Below, in pieces: positions 35,401-44,616 of a stretch of 64,000 nucleotides of DNA. This DNA is from Mycolicibacterium alvei (lineage in GTDB: Bacteria > Actinomycetota > Actinomycetes > Mycobacteriales > Mycobacteriaceae), in contig NZ_AP022565.1 in NCBI RefSeq assembly GCF_010727325.1, positions 5,208,001-5,272,000 on the forward strand, in the 5' to 3' direction. The notes beneath the pieces are model-generated. The model was not told the origin of the DNA, did no database searches, and saw nothing but the letters and a program-made list of their open reading frames with translations. Position 1 is the first letter of the stretch, and each line of letters begins with the position of its first letter. The translations under genes were made by a program, and so were the position numbers.

Positions 35401-36975
35401 GTGACGCCCGGGTCCGGGAGCGCCACCCGGTGGTGGTTGCCGCGGACCTGGTCGCTACGGGCCCGGCTGGTCATCACCCAGGTAGCCCTGCTCGCGGTGG
35501 TGTGCGCAAGCATCGGCGTAGCGACAGAGTTTGCGCTGCAACGGTTTCTGATGAACCAGCTCGACGATCAACTGATAGAGGCCGGCTGGCGCTCAGCCGC
35601 CATCTTCGAATTACCCTCTCCGCCACCGGGAACCCCGCCGCCGCCGGGGATGCGCCGTCATCACCGCGTGCCGTTCGACCCCGAGGACGGTCCCGGCCCC
35701 GGATTCCTCAACGCCCCCGGACAGGCCGCGCGCATGGTCGGGGCCGTCGTGTCGCCGAACCGTCCCGCGGACGCCGGGGTGATCACGTCGGAAGGAGAGC
35801 GGGTCGAGGTGAGTGCAGCCGCGGCTGCACAGCTTTCGCAGATTCCGGCAACCCGGGTACCTGAAACCGTCGACCTCGACGGCTTGGGCCGCTACCGCTT
35901 GATCGGTCTGCACCCGCGTCACGGCGGACCGCAGACCATCGTGACCGGGCTGCCCACAGCCGTCGTCGACGACACGCTGCTATGGGTGCTCGGAATGTTC
36001 TGTGTGGTGGCGCTCATCGCATTGATCGCCGCGACCGTCGCCGGAATCCTGATCATCCGGCACCAACTCGCGCCGCTGTCACGGGTTTCGGCCGCAGCGC
36101 GCAAGGTGGCCGATCTCGAGCTCGACCGCGGCGAGGTGCAATTGCCCACGCCCATCGTCCCCGTCGATCCCGCCGGCGCCCACACCGAAGTCGGTCAGCT
36201 CGGCACCTCGCTGAACCGGATGCTCGACCGCATCGCCAGCGCGCTGTCGGCACGCCAGGCGAGTGAGACCCGGGTCCGCCAGTTCGTCGCCGATGCCAGC
36301 CATGAACTGAGGACACCGCTGGCAGCCATCAGGGGCTATGCCGAACTCGCCCAGCGCAAACGGGATGACCTGCCCGCCGATGTGGCCCACGCCATGAACC
36401 GCGTGGAGTCGGAGACGACGCGGATGACGCAACTTGTCGAGGACATGCTGTTGCTGGCCCGCCTCGACGCCGGCCGGCCATTGGAGCGCGAGAGCGTGGA
36501 CCTGTCCCGGCTCGTGGTCGACTCGGTCAGCGACGCTCACATCGCCGGCCCCGGCCACCGGTGGTCACTCGACCTGCCCGAGGACCCGGTGGTGGTCGAG
36601 GGCGACGGGGCCCGCCTGCATCAGGTTCTGGCCAATCTGCTGGCCAATGCCCGTACCCATGCCCCGGCGGGAACCTCGGTCACGGTGTCGTTGCAGTCCG
36701 AGACCGACGCGGTGGTGATCACCGTCGCCGACGACGGCCCCGGCATACCGTCGGGACTGCTGCCCGACGTGTTCGAACGGTTCGCCCGCGGAGATTCGTC
36801 GCGCTCACGACGCGAGGGCAGTACCGGGCTGGGCCTGTCGATCGTCGCCGCGGTGGTCAAGGCCCACGGCGGCTCCATCGAGGTGAACAGCGCACCCGGT
36901 TCCACCGAGTTCGTGGTTCGGCTCCCCGAAACGAGCTCACAGGGCACGCACAGGACGGACCAATCGGGCACCTAG
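35401..36975 (+). CDS. Sensor histidine kinase (TrcS-like)
   Basis: A 524-residue membrane kinase. Helices at about 21-44 and 192-219 enclose a 150-residue extracytoplasmic domain with a proline-rich loop (LPSPPPGTPPPPGMRRHH) . HAMP follows, then HisKA with FVADASHELRTPLAAI (His301) and HATPase boxes NLLANARTH, DDGPGIP and STGLGLSIV. The GTG start sits one base after the regulator stop. The signal is unknown; the sensor's exposed Pro and His-rich loop points to an envelope cue. Confidence 0.92.
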   Translation: MTPGSGSATRWWLPRTWSLRARLVITQVALLAVVCASIGVATEFALQRFLMNQLDDQLIEAGWRSAAIFELPSPPPGTPPPPGMRRHHRVPFDPEDGPGPGFLNAPGQAARMVGAVVSPNRPADAGVITSEGERVEVSAAAAAQLSQIPATRVPETVDLDGLGRYRLIGLHPRHGGPQTIVTGLPTAVVDDTLLWVLGMFCVVALIALIAATVAGILIIRHQLAPLSRVSAAARKVADLELDRGEVQLPTPIVPVDPAGAHTEVGQLGTSLNRMLDRIASALSARQASETRVRQFVADASHELRTPLAAIRGYAELAQRKRDDLPADVAHAMNRVESETTRMTQLVEDMLLLARLDAGRPLERESVDLSRLVVDSVSDAHIAGPGHRWSLDLPEDPVVVEGDGARLHQVLANLLANARTHAPAGTSVTVSLQSETDAVVITVADDGPGIPSGLLPDVFERFARGDSSRSRREGSTGLGLSIVAAVVKAHGGSIEVNSAPGSTEFVVRLPETSSQGTHRTDQSGT

Positions 36976-37043
36976 CGGTCCCGGCAAAACCCGGTCACCG
37001 TCGACGGCACCGCCATCTACGACCTGACTCGACGTGCGACGAA

Positions 37044-37061
37044 CACATAGCAGGCGCATAG
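37044..37061 (+). promoter_or_regulatory. Candidate response-regulator box: CATAGC direct repeats, 11-bp step
   Basis: CATAGC occurs at 37046-37051 and 37057-37062, one DNA turn (11 bp) apart, the usual spacing for OmpR-family regulators. The surrounding word CACATAGCAGGCGCATAG matches the one before the regulator gene at 34596 in most positions. It lies 44 bases upstream of the glycosyltransferase start and just after the kinase gene. Control of the glycosyltransferases by this system is inferred. Confidence 0.5.
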
Positions 37062-37105
37062 CTTCACCCAACCGAGATCACAAGCCGCCGGAGAACGATG
37101 AAATC

Positions 37106-38392
37106 ATGACAACCTTGGTCCAAGACCCCGGGCAGCGATTTCAATTCGCGTCACGGCCCAATGCCGCACTGACCGCCCGGGAGGCCGGGGTTCCAGTGCT
37201 CGACGTCGTGGTGCCGGTCTATAACGAGCAGGCCGCGCTCGCTGATTCGGTACGACGGTTGCACCGCTATCTCGCCGAGAACTTCGCGGTGCCCGTCCGC
37301 ATCACCATCGCCGACAACGCCAGCACCGACGACACTCCGCTCATCGCCGCCGAATTGGCCGACGAACTCGACGGTGTGCGGATGGTGCGGTTGGAGGAGA
37401 AGGGACGTGGACGTGCGCTGCGCGCCGTGTGGTTGGCCTCGGACGCGCCGGTACTGGCCTACATGGACGTCGACCTGTCCACCGATCTGGCTGCCCTCGC
37501 GCCATTGGTGGCACCGCTGATCTCCGGTCATTCCGACCTGGCCATCGGCACCCGGCTGGGCCGCGGCTCGCGCGTGGTCCGCGGTGCGAAGCGCGAGTTC
37601 ATCTCGCGCTGCTACAACCTGATCCTGAAATCAACTCTGTCAGCACGGTTCTCGGATGCCCAGTGCGGATTCAAGGCGATCCGCGCCGACGTCGCCCACC
37701 GGCTGCTGCCTCATGTCGCCGATACCGGATGGTTCTTCGACACCGAACTGCTGGTGCTCGCCGAGCGCAGTGGCCTGCGCATCCACGAGGTGCCGGTCGA
37801 CTGGGTGGACGATCCGGACAGCCGGGTCGACATCATCGCCACCGCCACCGCCGACGTCAAGGGCATCGGCCGGTTGCTACGGGGATTCGCCAACGGCTCG
37901 ATCCCGGTGAACACCATCGCCGCGCAACTCGGATCATCACGGAAATCGGCTGCCCCGCAATCCCTGTTGCGGCAGGCGGTACGCTTCGGGGCCGTCGGTG
38001 TGGTCTCCACGCTGGCCTATCTGCTGCTGTTCACGGCGCTGCGCGCTGGTGTCGGTGCCCAGGCCGCCAACCTGGTGGCCCTGTTGGTGACCGCGATCGG
38101 AAACACTGCCGCCAATCGGCGGTTCACCTTCGGTATCGCCGGGGTGGGCAACATCACCCGCCATCACCTCGAAGGGCTGACGGTGTTCGCGATCGCACTG
38201 GCCATCACCAGCGGATCGTTGGGACTCCTGCACGTCGTGGCCCCCGTGCCGCACCGCGGCGTCGAACTTGCGGTATTGGTGGCAGCCAACCTGCTGGCCA
38301 CCGTGGTGCGCTTCGTGCTGTTGCGCGGATGGGTGTTCCATCCCTCGCGGACGTGGCGTGCCGCCGGGGCGAATCGAGAGACGGGACTATGA
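37106..38392 (+). CDS. GT2 glycosyltransferase with GtrA-like membrane domain (GtrB/YkcC type)
   Basis: A 428-residue protein. Residues about 30-270 are a dolichol-phosphate-mannose-synthase-like GT2 domain: VVVPVYNEQAAL, ITIADNASTDDTP, the DxD-type YMDVDLSTD, and DAQCGFKAIR. After residue 290 come four hydrophobic helices of a GtrA domain (AVRFGAVGVVSTLAYLLLF, GNTAANRRFTFG). Such fusions make polyprenyl-phosphate sugars and pass them across the membrane. ATG 37106 starts the typical protein. The next gene, a GT-C transferase, overlaps by 4 bases and would use the lipid-linked sugar. Confidence 0.9.
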   Translation: MTTLVQDPGQRFQFASRPNAALTAREAGVPVLDVVVPVYNEQAALADSVRRLHRYLAENFAVPVRITIADNASTDDTPLIAAELADELDGVRMVRLEEKGRGRALRAVWLASDAPVLAYMDVDLSTDLAALAPLVAPLISGHSDLAIGTRLGRGSRVVRGAKREFISRCYNLILKSTLSARFSDAQCGFKAIRADVAHRLLPHVADTGWFFDTELLVLAERSGLRIHEVPVDWVDDPDSRVDIIATATADVKGIGRLLRGFANGSIPVNTIAAQLGSSRKSAAPQSLLRQAVRFGAVGVVSTLAYLLLFTALRAGVGAQAANLVALLVTAIGNTAANRRFTFGIAGVGNITRHHLEGLTVFAIALAITSGSLGLLHVVAPVPHRGVELAVLVAANLLATVVRFVLLRGWVFHPSRTWRAAGANRETGL

Positions 38393-40314
38393 CGACCATC
38401 GTTGACACGGCTCCCGCTTCGCAGGAGGCCGGCCAAGCTGCGAAGCCGGCGACCCCACGCTGGATCCGTCCCTGCTATTGGGCCATGCTGGCCGGCACCG
38501 CGGTGCTGTACTTGTGGGCGCTGGGTTCTTCGGGCTGGGCCAACAGCTATTACGCCGCAGCGGCGCAGGCCGGTACCCAGTCCTGGAAAGCCTGGCTGTT
38601 CGGATCCTTGGACGCCGGTAACGCCATCACGGTGGACAAGCCGCCGGCCGCGATGTGGGCGATGGGGTTGTCGGGCAGGCTGTTCGGCTTCAACGAGTTC
38701 ACCATGCTGCTGCCGCAGGCGCTGATGGGCGTCGGCGCGGTGGCACTGCTGTATGCCACCGTGCGGCGGACCAGTGGCCCCGGATCCGGGCTGATCGCCG
38801 GAGTGGCACTGGCCTTGACGCCGGTCGCGGCCTCGATGTTCCGCTTCAACAATCCCGATGCACTCCTGGTGCTGCTCCTCGTGCTGGCGGCGTACTTCAT
38901 GGTGCGTGCGGTCGGACCGGTGTCGGCGAAGGCGAGTGCCGGGTGGGTGGCACTGGCGGGATGTGCGCTGGGCTTCGCCTTCCTGACCAAGATGCTGCAG
39001 GCGTTCCTCGTCATTCCGGCCCTGGCCCTGATGTTCCTGGTCGCCGCGCCCGCCGTTGGCATGTGGAAGCGGTTGGGCACCTTGCTGATCGGGGCCGCGA
39101 CGATGGTCGTCTCGTCGGGTTGGTACATCGCGCTGGTGGCATTGTGGCCGGCAGATTCCCGGCCGTACATCGCCGGCTCGACCGACAACAGCCTGCTGCA
39201 ACTGGCATTCGGCTACAACGGCCTGCAACGCATCATGGGGCAGGATGGTCCCGGCCCGGGCGGTCCTGGACCGGGCGGAGCCGGTCACGGACCCGGCGGG
39301 GGCGCCAACTTGATGTTCGGCGGCGATCCCGGCATCGGCCGGATGTTCGGAATGTCCATGGGAACCGAGGTTTCGTGGTTGTTGCCGGCCGCGCTGATCG
39401 GCCTGGCGGCCGCACTGTGGCTGACGCGGCGCACCGCGCGGACTGCCGAGTTGCGGGCCGGCCTGCTGATGTGGGGTGGCTGGCTGCTGGTCACCGCGGT
39501 GGTGTTCAGCTTCATGGACGGGATCATCCACCCCTACTACACCGTGGCGCTGGCGCCCGCCGTGGCCGCCGTCGTGGGTATTTCGGTAGCCGAATTGTGG
39601 CGGGTGCGGGCACGGTTGGCTTCGCGGCTGGTGCTGGCGGTCATGCTGGCCGGTACCGGGGTGTGGGCGTTGGTCCTGCTCGACCGGACCCCGGACTGGT
39701 TACCGGCGCTGCGCTGGATCGTGCTGATCGGGTCGGTGTCGACTGCAGTGGTCCTGATCCTGGTCGCGCACCGTCCGGGCAAGCTGACCGCGGCAGTGGC
39801 CTTGGCCGCCATGATCTTCGGGTTGGGTGCGACCGCGGCCTACACCATCGAGACGGTGGCCGCCGGGCACAGCGGTGGACCGATCGCGATGTCAGGCCCC
39901 AAGCGGGATGTCGGATTCGGCGGTCCGGGTGGCCCGCCCCCCGGCTTCGGGCGGGCCGATGACCCGGCGCTGGTCGAGCTCATCGCCGGAGCCGACGGTC
40001 GTTGGGCCGCAGCGAGTGTGGGGTCGATGATGGTCAGCGATCTCGAGCTCAAGACGGGCGCGTCTCTGATGGCAATCGGCGGGTTCACCGGTAGCGACGA
40101 TTCGCCCACGCTGGCCCAATTCCAGCAGTACGTCGCCGATGGTCAGGTCGGCTACTTCCTGGACCGGACAGAAGGCGGTCGCGGTGGGCCTCCAGGACCG
40201 CCGCGTCACGAGCACGGCAGTGCCGCACAGATCACCGACTGGGTGAAGGCGAACTTCACCGAGACCGTGGTCGGCAACACCCCGGTGTACGACCTGTCGT
40301 CGCCGCGCACCTGA
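38389..40314 (+). CDS. GT-C membrane glycosyltransferase (ArnT/YkcB-like)
   Basis: A 641-residue protein with about a dozen membrane helices. The first external loop has SYYAAAAQAGTQSWKAWLFG and ITVDKPPAAMWAMGL; DKPP is a hallmark of the PMT_2/ArnT group, which moves a sugar from a polyprenyl carrier to an envelope target. Between helices lies a Gly/Pro-rich low-complexity insert (GPGPGGPGPGGAGHGPGGG) and, near the C-terminus, a second Gly/Pro stretch before a soluble domain that ends the protein. The pairing with a GtrB-type gene matches the ykcB-ykcC pair. The acceptor is unknown. Confidence 0.88.
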   Translation: MTTIVDTAPASQEAGQAAKPATPRWIRPCYWAMLAGTAVLYLWALGSSGWANSYYAAAAQAGTQSWKAWLFGSLDAGNAITVDKPPAAMWAMGLSGRLFGFNEFTMLLPQALMGVGAVALLYATVRRTSGPGSGLIAGVALALTPVAASMFRFNNPDALLVLLLVLAAYFMVRAVGPVSAKASAGWVALAGCALGFAFLTKMLQAFLVIPALALMFLVAAPAVGMWKRLGTLLIGAATMVVSSGWYIALVALWPADSRPYIAGSTDNSLLQLAFGYNGLQRIMGQDGPGPGGPGPGGAGHGPGGGANLMFGGDPGIGRMFGMSMGTEVSWLLPAALIGLAAALWLTRRTARTAELRAGLLMWGGWLLVTAVVFSFMDGIIHPYYTVALAPAVAAVVGISVAELWRVRARLASRLVLAVMLAGTGVWALVLLDRTPDWLPALRWIVLIGSVSTAVVLILVAHRPGKLTAAVALAAMIFGLGATAAYTIETVAAGHSGGPIAMSGPKRDVGFGGPGGPPPGFGRADDPALVELIAGADGRWAAASVGSMMVSDLELKTGASLMAIGGFTGSDDSPTLAQFQQYVADGQVGYFLDRTEGGRGGPPGPPRHEHGSAAQITDWVKANFTETVVGNTPVYDLSSPRT

Positions 40315-40374
40315 CATCGGCTCAGGCTGATTCTGTCGCTGGCCTGCCGGCCATCGCGGGTTTAGCGTCGGAGC

Positions 40375-40866
40375 ATGTCTGTCACCGATCAGTACCTGGC
40401 CAACAACGAGGCCTATGCCCAGACCTTCACCGGGCCGTTGCCGCTACCGCCGAGCAAGCACGTCGCGGTGGTGGCATGCATGGACGCCCGGCTGGATGTC
40501 TATCGCATCCTCGGCCTGGGCGACGGTGAGGCACACGTCATCCGCAACGCCGGCGGCGTCATCACCGATGACGAGATCCGGTCGCTGGCCATCAGTCAGC
40601 GGCTGCTGGGGACGAAGGAGATCATCCTGATCCACCACACCGATTGCGGCATGTTGACCTTCACCGATGACGGGTTCAAGCAGCAGATCCAGGACGAGAC
40701 CGGCATCAAGCCGAACTGGGCCGCCGAGTCCTTCGTCGATCTGGAAGCAGATGTGCGCCAGTCGTTACGCCGCATCGAATCCAGCCCGTTCGTCACCAAG
40801 CACGAGTCGTTGCGCGGGTTCATCTTCGACGTCGCGACCGGCAAGCTCAACGAGGTGACGCGGTAG
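40375..40866 (+). CDS. canA: Beta-class carbonic anhydrase, Rv1284-like
   Basis: A 163-residue zinc enzyme that interconverts CO2 and bicarbonate in the cytosol. The zinc ligands are Cys35 (ACMDAR), His88 and Cys91 (HHTDCGM), and the Asp37-Arg39 pair is present. Length and sequence match M. tuberculosis Rv1284, which also lies just before cysD. The GT-C gene ends 60 bases upstream, so a separate promoter is likely. Confidence 0.93.
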   Translation: MSVTDQYLANNEAYAQTFTGPLPLPPSKHVAVVACMDARLDVYRILGLGDGEAHVIRNAGGVITDDEIRSLAISQRLLGTKEIILIHHTDCGMLTFTDDGFKQQIQDETGIKPNWAAESFVDLEADVRQSLRRIESSPFVTKHESLRGFIFDVATGKLNEVTR

Positions 40867-40922
40867 CGGGGCCTGACGCCTGCGGCTGCAGCGCCAACGG
40901 TGACCGGGGGAGGAACTGCACC

Positions 40923-41003
40923 ATGACTTCCGGGCCGGTCTGGGTACTCATGGCCGTCAGTGTGTGCTGCCGGCGGTCAGCGTCTCAATTACCTGCGGGG
41001 TAA
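40923..41003 (+). CDS. Candidate Cys-Cys leader peptide upstream of cysD
   Basis: A 26-codon ORF, MTSGPVWVLMAVSVCCRRSA with six more residues, lies alone in the 227-base gap before cysD. GGGGGAGGA at 40906-40914 is a strong ribosome site nine bases before the ATG. The tandem Cys codons 15-16 (40965-40970) sit near the end of the ORF. Short Cys-rich leaders act as cysteine-responsive attenuators of sulfur genes in mycobacteria, so ribosome stalling at these codons when cysteine is scarce is a natural model. A CGGGGT/ACCCCG hairpin (40996-41023) overlaps the stop. An in-frame ATG at 40950 is an alternative start. Confidence 0.6.
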   Translation: MTSGPVWVLMAVSVCCRRSASQLPAG

Positions 41004-41093
41004 CCACCGTCATTGACACCCCGGGCGCTCGGCGGATACATTCCTGGTCATGCTTGCAATTCTGGCCATTCCTACCAACTTAATGGGGAAGTA

Positions 41094-42032
41094 ATGACCA
41101 CCGCGCAGAAAACCGATCAGCAATCCGGACGGGCCGGCCATTACGAGCTGAGCCACCTCCGGTCGCTGGAGGCCGAGGCCATCCACATCATCCGCGAGGT
41201 TGCCGCGGAGTTCGAGAAGCCCGTGCTGCTGTTCTCCGGGGGTAAAGACTCGATCGTCATGCTGCACCTGGCCGTCAAGGCGTTCGCGCCGGGCCGGCTG
41301 CCGTTCCCGGTGATGCACGTCGACACCGGCCACAACTTCGACGAGGTCTACCAGACCCGCGACGAACTCGTCGAGCACTACGGTGCGCGCCTGGTCGTCG
41401 CCAAGGTGCAGGACGACATCGATGCCGGTCGCGTGGTGGAGACGATCCCGTCGCGCAACCCGATCCAGACCGTCACGTTGCTGCGCGGTATCCGGGAGAA
41501 CAAGTTCGACGCAGCGTTCGGCGGCGCCCGTCGCGACGAGGAGAAGGCCCGCGCGAAGGAGCGGGTGTTCTCCTTCCGCGACGAGTTCGGCCAATGGGAC
41601 CCCAAGGCCCAGCGTCCCGAGTTGTGGAACCTCTACAACGGGCGGCACAACAAGGGCGAGCACATCCGTGCCTTCCCGATCTCCAATTGGACCGAGTTCG
41701 ACATCTGGTCCTACATCGGCGCCGAGAAGATCACGCTGCCGTCCATCTACTACGCGCACCAGCGCAAGGTCTTCGAGCGCGACGGCATGCTGCTCGCAGT
41801 GCACAAGTTCCTGCAGCCCCGCAAGGACGAGCCGGTGATCGAGAAGACCGTACGGTTCCGCACCGTCGGCGATGTCACCTGCACCGGATGTGTGGAGTCC
41901 ACGGCCGCCACGGTTTCCGAGGTCATCGCCGAAACCGCGGTGTCCCGGCTCACCGAGCGCGGCGCCACCCGCGCCGATGACCGGATCTCCGAGGCCGGAA
42001 TGGAAGACCGCAAGCGGGAGGGCTACTTCTGA
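41094..42032 (+). CDS. cysD: CysD, sulfate adenylyltransferase small subunit
   Basis: A 312-residue ATP sulfurylase subunit that makes adenosine phosphosulfate from sulfate and ATP. The PP-loop is LFSGGKDSIVML, followed by HVDTGHNFDEV and the conserved GGARRDEEKARAKER. ATG 41094 follows GGGGAAG at 41085-41091 and is the normal family start; the frame opens 27 codons earlier. The stop overlaps the cysNC start by one base. Control by the Cys-Cys leader is proposed. Confidence 0.95.
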   Translation: MTTAQKTDQQSGRAGHYELSHLRSLEAEAIHIIREVAAEFEKPVLLFSGGKDSIVMLHLAVKAFAPGRLPFPVMHVDTGHNFDEVYQTRDELVEHYGARLVVAKVQDDIDAGRVVETIPSRNPIQTVTLLRGIRENKFDAAFGGARRDEEKARAKERVFSFRDEFGQWDPKAQRPELWNLYNGRHNKGEHIRAFPISNWTEFDIWSYIGAEKITLPSIYYAHQRKVFERDGMLLAVHKFLQPRKDEPVIEKTVRFRTVGDVTCTGCVESTAATVSEVIAETAVSRLTERGATRADDRISEAGMEDRKREGYF

Positions 42033-43876
42033 TGAGCACGTTGTTGAGAATCGCCACCGCGGGATCCGTCGACGACGGCAAGTCCACCCTGATCGGTCGG
42101 TTGCTGTTCGACTCCAAGGCGGTCATGGAGGACCAGCTGGCCGCGGTCGAGCGCACCTCCAAGGAACGCGGCCACGACTACACCGATCTGGCACTGGTCA
42201 CCGACGGCCTGCGCGCCGAGCGGGAACAGGGCATCACGATCGATGTCGCCTACCGCTACTTCGCCACAGCCAAGCGAAAATTCATCATCGCCGACACCCC
42301 GGGACACATCCAGTACACCCGCAACATGGTGACCGGAGCCTCCACCGCACAGCTGGTCATCGTGCTGGTCGACGCGCGCCACGGACTGCTCGAGCAGTCG
42401 CGACGCCATGCGTTCCTGGCGTCGCTGCTGGGCATCCAGCACATCGTGCTGGCCGTGAACAAGATGGACCTGATCGACTGGGACCAGGAGCGTTTCGAGG
42501 CGATCCGCGACGAGTTCCATGCCTTTGCCGCCCGGTTGGACGTGCACGACGTGACGACCATCCCGCTGTCGGCGCTCAACGGTGACAACGTGGTGACCAA
42601 ATCCGATGTGACGCCCTGGTATGAGGGTCCGTCGCTGATGAGCCACCTCGAAGACGTCTACATCGCCGGTGACCGCAACCTCGTCGACGTGCGTTTCCCG
42701 GTGCAGTACGTCATCCGGCCGCAGACCCACGAGCATGCCGACCACCGCAGCTACGCCGGCACGGTGGCCAGCGGGGTGCTGCGCCCCGGGGACGACGTGA
42801 TCGTGCTGCCGGCCGGAAAGCCCACGCGTATCACCCAGATCGACGGGCCGAGCGGCGTCGTCGAGGAGGCGTTCCCGCCGATGGCGGTGTCGATCAGCCT
42901 GTCCGACGACATCGACATCTCGCGCGGTGACATGATCGCCCGGCCCAACAACCAGCCCCGGGTCACCCAGGATTTCGACGCCACGGTGTGCTGGATGGCC
43001 GACGGATCGTCACTGGAGCCCGGCCGCGAGTACCTGATCAAGCACACCACCCGCACCACCAGAGCCAAGGTGACTGGGCTGGACTACCGGCTGGATGTCA
43101 ATACCCTGCACCGGGACAAGTCCGCGACCGCGCTCAAACTCAATGAGCTGGGCCGTGTTTCGCTGCGCACCCAGGCGCCGCTGCTGCTCGACGAGTACAG
43201 CCGCAATGCCGCAACCGGATCGTTCATCCTGATCGACCCCACCACCAACGGCACCGTCGGCGCCGGAATGGTGTTGCGCGACAGCCGCAATGAATCGTCG
43301 AGCCCCAACACGGTGCGCCATGAGTCGCTGGTCAGCCCGGAGGATCGACTGTCGAAGGGCCGGACCATCTGGTTCACCGGGTTGTCCGGCTCGGGCAAGT
43401 CCTCGGTGGCGGTGCTGGTCGAGCAGAAGCTGCTCGAAATGGGTATTCCGGCCTACATTCTCGACGGCGACAACCTGCGTCACGGTCTCAATGCCGACCT
43501 CGGCTTCTCGATGGCCGACCGGGCCGAGAATCAGCGCAGGCTCGCCCACATCGCCGCGATCCTGGCCGATTCCGGACAGATCGTGCTGGTGCCGGCGATC
43601 AGCCCGTTGGAGGAGCATCGCGCGCTGGCAAGGAAGGTGACCACCGACGCCGGGCTCGACTTCTTCGAGGTCTTCTGCGATACCCCGCTGGAAGACTGCG
43701 AACGTCGTGACCCCAAGGGGCTGTACGCCAAGGCTCGCGCCGGTGAGATCACTCACTTCACCGGTATCGACAGTCCGTATCAGCGGCCGAAGAACCCGGA
43801 CCTGCGGCTCACCCCGGAGCATGGCTCCGATGAACTGGCCGACATGGTGATCGGACTGCTGGAGTTGCCGTCGTGA
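42032..43876 (+). CDS. cysN: CysN/C, ATP sulfurylase GTPase subunit fused to APS kinase
   Basis: A 614-residue bifunctional protein. Residues 1-430 are a translation-factor-like GTPase: GSVDDGKSTL, the DTPGH box, NKMD, and two beta-barrel domains. Residues from about 440 are an APS kinase with P-loop FTGLSGSGKSS, the DGDNLRHGLN loop and NQRRLAHIA. Together with CysD it makes PAPS. The fusion is normal in mycobacteria. The cysQ gene starts within its last 4 bases (GTGA). Confidence 0.95.
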   Translation: MSTLLRIATAGSVDDGKSTLIGRLLFDSKAVMEDQLAAVERTSKERGHDYTDLALVTDGLRAEREQGITIDVAYRYFATAKRKFIIADTPGHIQYTRNMVTGASTAQLVIVLVDARHGLLEQSRRHAFLASLLGIQHIVLAVNKMDLIDWDQERFEAIRDEFHAFAARLDVHDVTTIPLSALNGDNVVTKSDVTPWYEGPSLMSHLEDVYIAGDRNLVDVRFPVQYVIRPQTHEHADHRSYAGTVASGVLRPGDDVIVLPAGKPTRITQIDGPSGVVEEAFPPMAVSISLSDDIDISRGDMIARPNNQPRVTQDFDATVCWMADGSSLEPGREYLIKHTTRTTRAKVTGLDYRLDVNTLHRDKSATALKLNELGRVSLRTQAPLLLDEYSRNAATGSFILIDPTTNGTVGAGMVLRDSRNESSSPNTVRHESLVSPEDRLSKGRTIWFTGLSGSGKSSVAVLVEQKLLEMGIPAYILDGDNLRHGLNADLGFSMADRAENQRRLAHIAAILADSGQIVLVPAISPLEEHRALARKVTTDAGLDFFEVFCDTPLEDCERRDPKGLYAKARAGEITHFTGIDSPYQRPKNPDLRLTPEHGSDELADMVIGLLELPS

Positions 43877-44616
43877 ACGATCACGAGCTGGCTGCCCGGC
43901 TGGCCACCAGAGCCGGGGATCTACTGCTCGACATCCGCGCCGAATTCGCCGACGCCTCCGCTGCCGAGCGGAAAGCCGCCGGGGACAAGCAGTCCCACGA
44001 CTTTCTCATGGCCGAGCTGGCTGCACTGTGCCCCGGTGACTCGGTGCTGTCCGAGGAGGCCACGGCGGATCAGCGGGCCGATCCGGCCCGGCTGAGCGCC
44101 GAACGGGTGTGGATCGTCGATCCGCTCGACGGCACCCGGGAGTTCTCCGAACTCGGCCGCGATGACTGGGCCGTCCACGTGGCGCTGTGGAGTGCGGGCG
44201 AACTCGTGGCCGGAGCGGTCGCGTTGCCCGCACAGAACACCACGTTGTCCACCCCCGAGACGGCCGCGCCGCGTCCCTTCGACGGCCCGCCGCGGGTCGT
44301 GGTGTCGCGAACCCGTCCGCCCGCGGTGGCGTTGCAGGTCAGAGACGCACTCGGCGGAACCCTGGTCGAAATGGGTTCGGCCGGAGCCAAAGTCGCCGCC
44401 ATGATCCGCGGGATCGCCGATGTGTACGTGCATGCCGGCGGTCAGTACGAGTGGGATTCGGCTGCGCCCGTCGCGGTGGCCCGCGCGGCCGGCCTGCACA
44501 CCTCGCGTATCGACGGTTCGCGGTTGGTCTACAACTCGGCCGATCCGTCACTGCCCGACCTGATCGTGTGCCGGCCCGAGTTGGCTGAGAAGGTCCTGGC
44601 CGTCACCGCGGGGTAG
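43873..44616 (+). CDS. cysQ: CysQ-like 3'-phosphoadenosine-phosphosulfate/PAP phosphatase
   Basis: A 247-residue member of the inositol monophosphatase superfamily. Metal-binding motifs are LSEEATAD, WIVDPLDGTREF and, near the C-terminus, QYEWDSAAP. These fit CysQ, which removes the 3' phosphate of PAP or PAPS and so tunes the sulfate pathway. In M. tuberculosis cysQ lies elsewhere (Rv2131c); here it is translationally coupled to cysNC, strengthening the assignment. GTG start. The end overlaps the convergent gene by 14 bases. Confidence 0.88.
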   Translation: MNDHELAARLATRAGDLLLDIRAEFADASAAERKAAGDKQSHDFLMAELAALCPGDSVLSEEATADQRADPARLSAERVWIVDPLDGTREFSELGRDDWAVHVALWSAGELVAGAVALPAQNTTLSTPETAAPRPFDGPPRVVVSRTRPPAVALQVRDALGGTLVEMGSAGAKVAAMIRGIADVYVHAGGQYEWDSAAPVAVARAAGLHTSRIDGSRLVYNSADPSLPDLIVCRPELAEKVLAVTAG

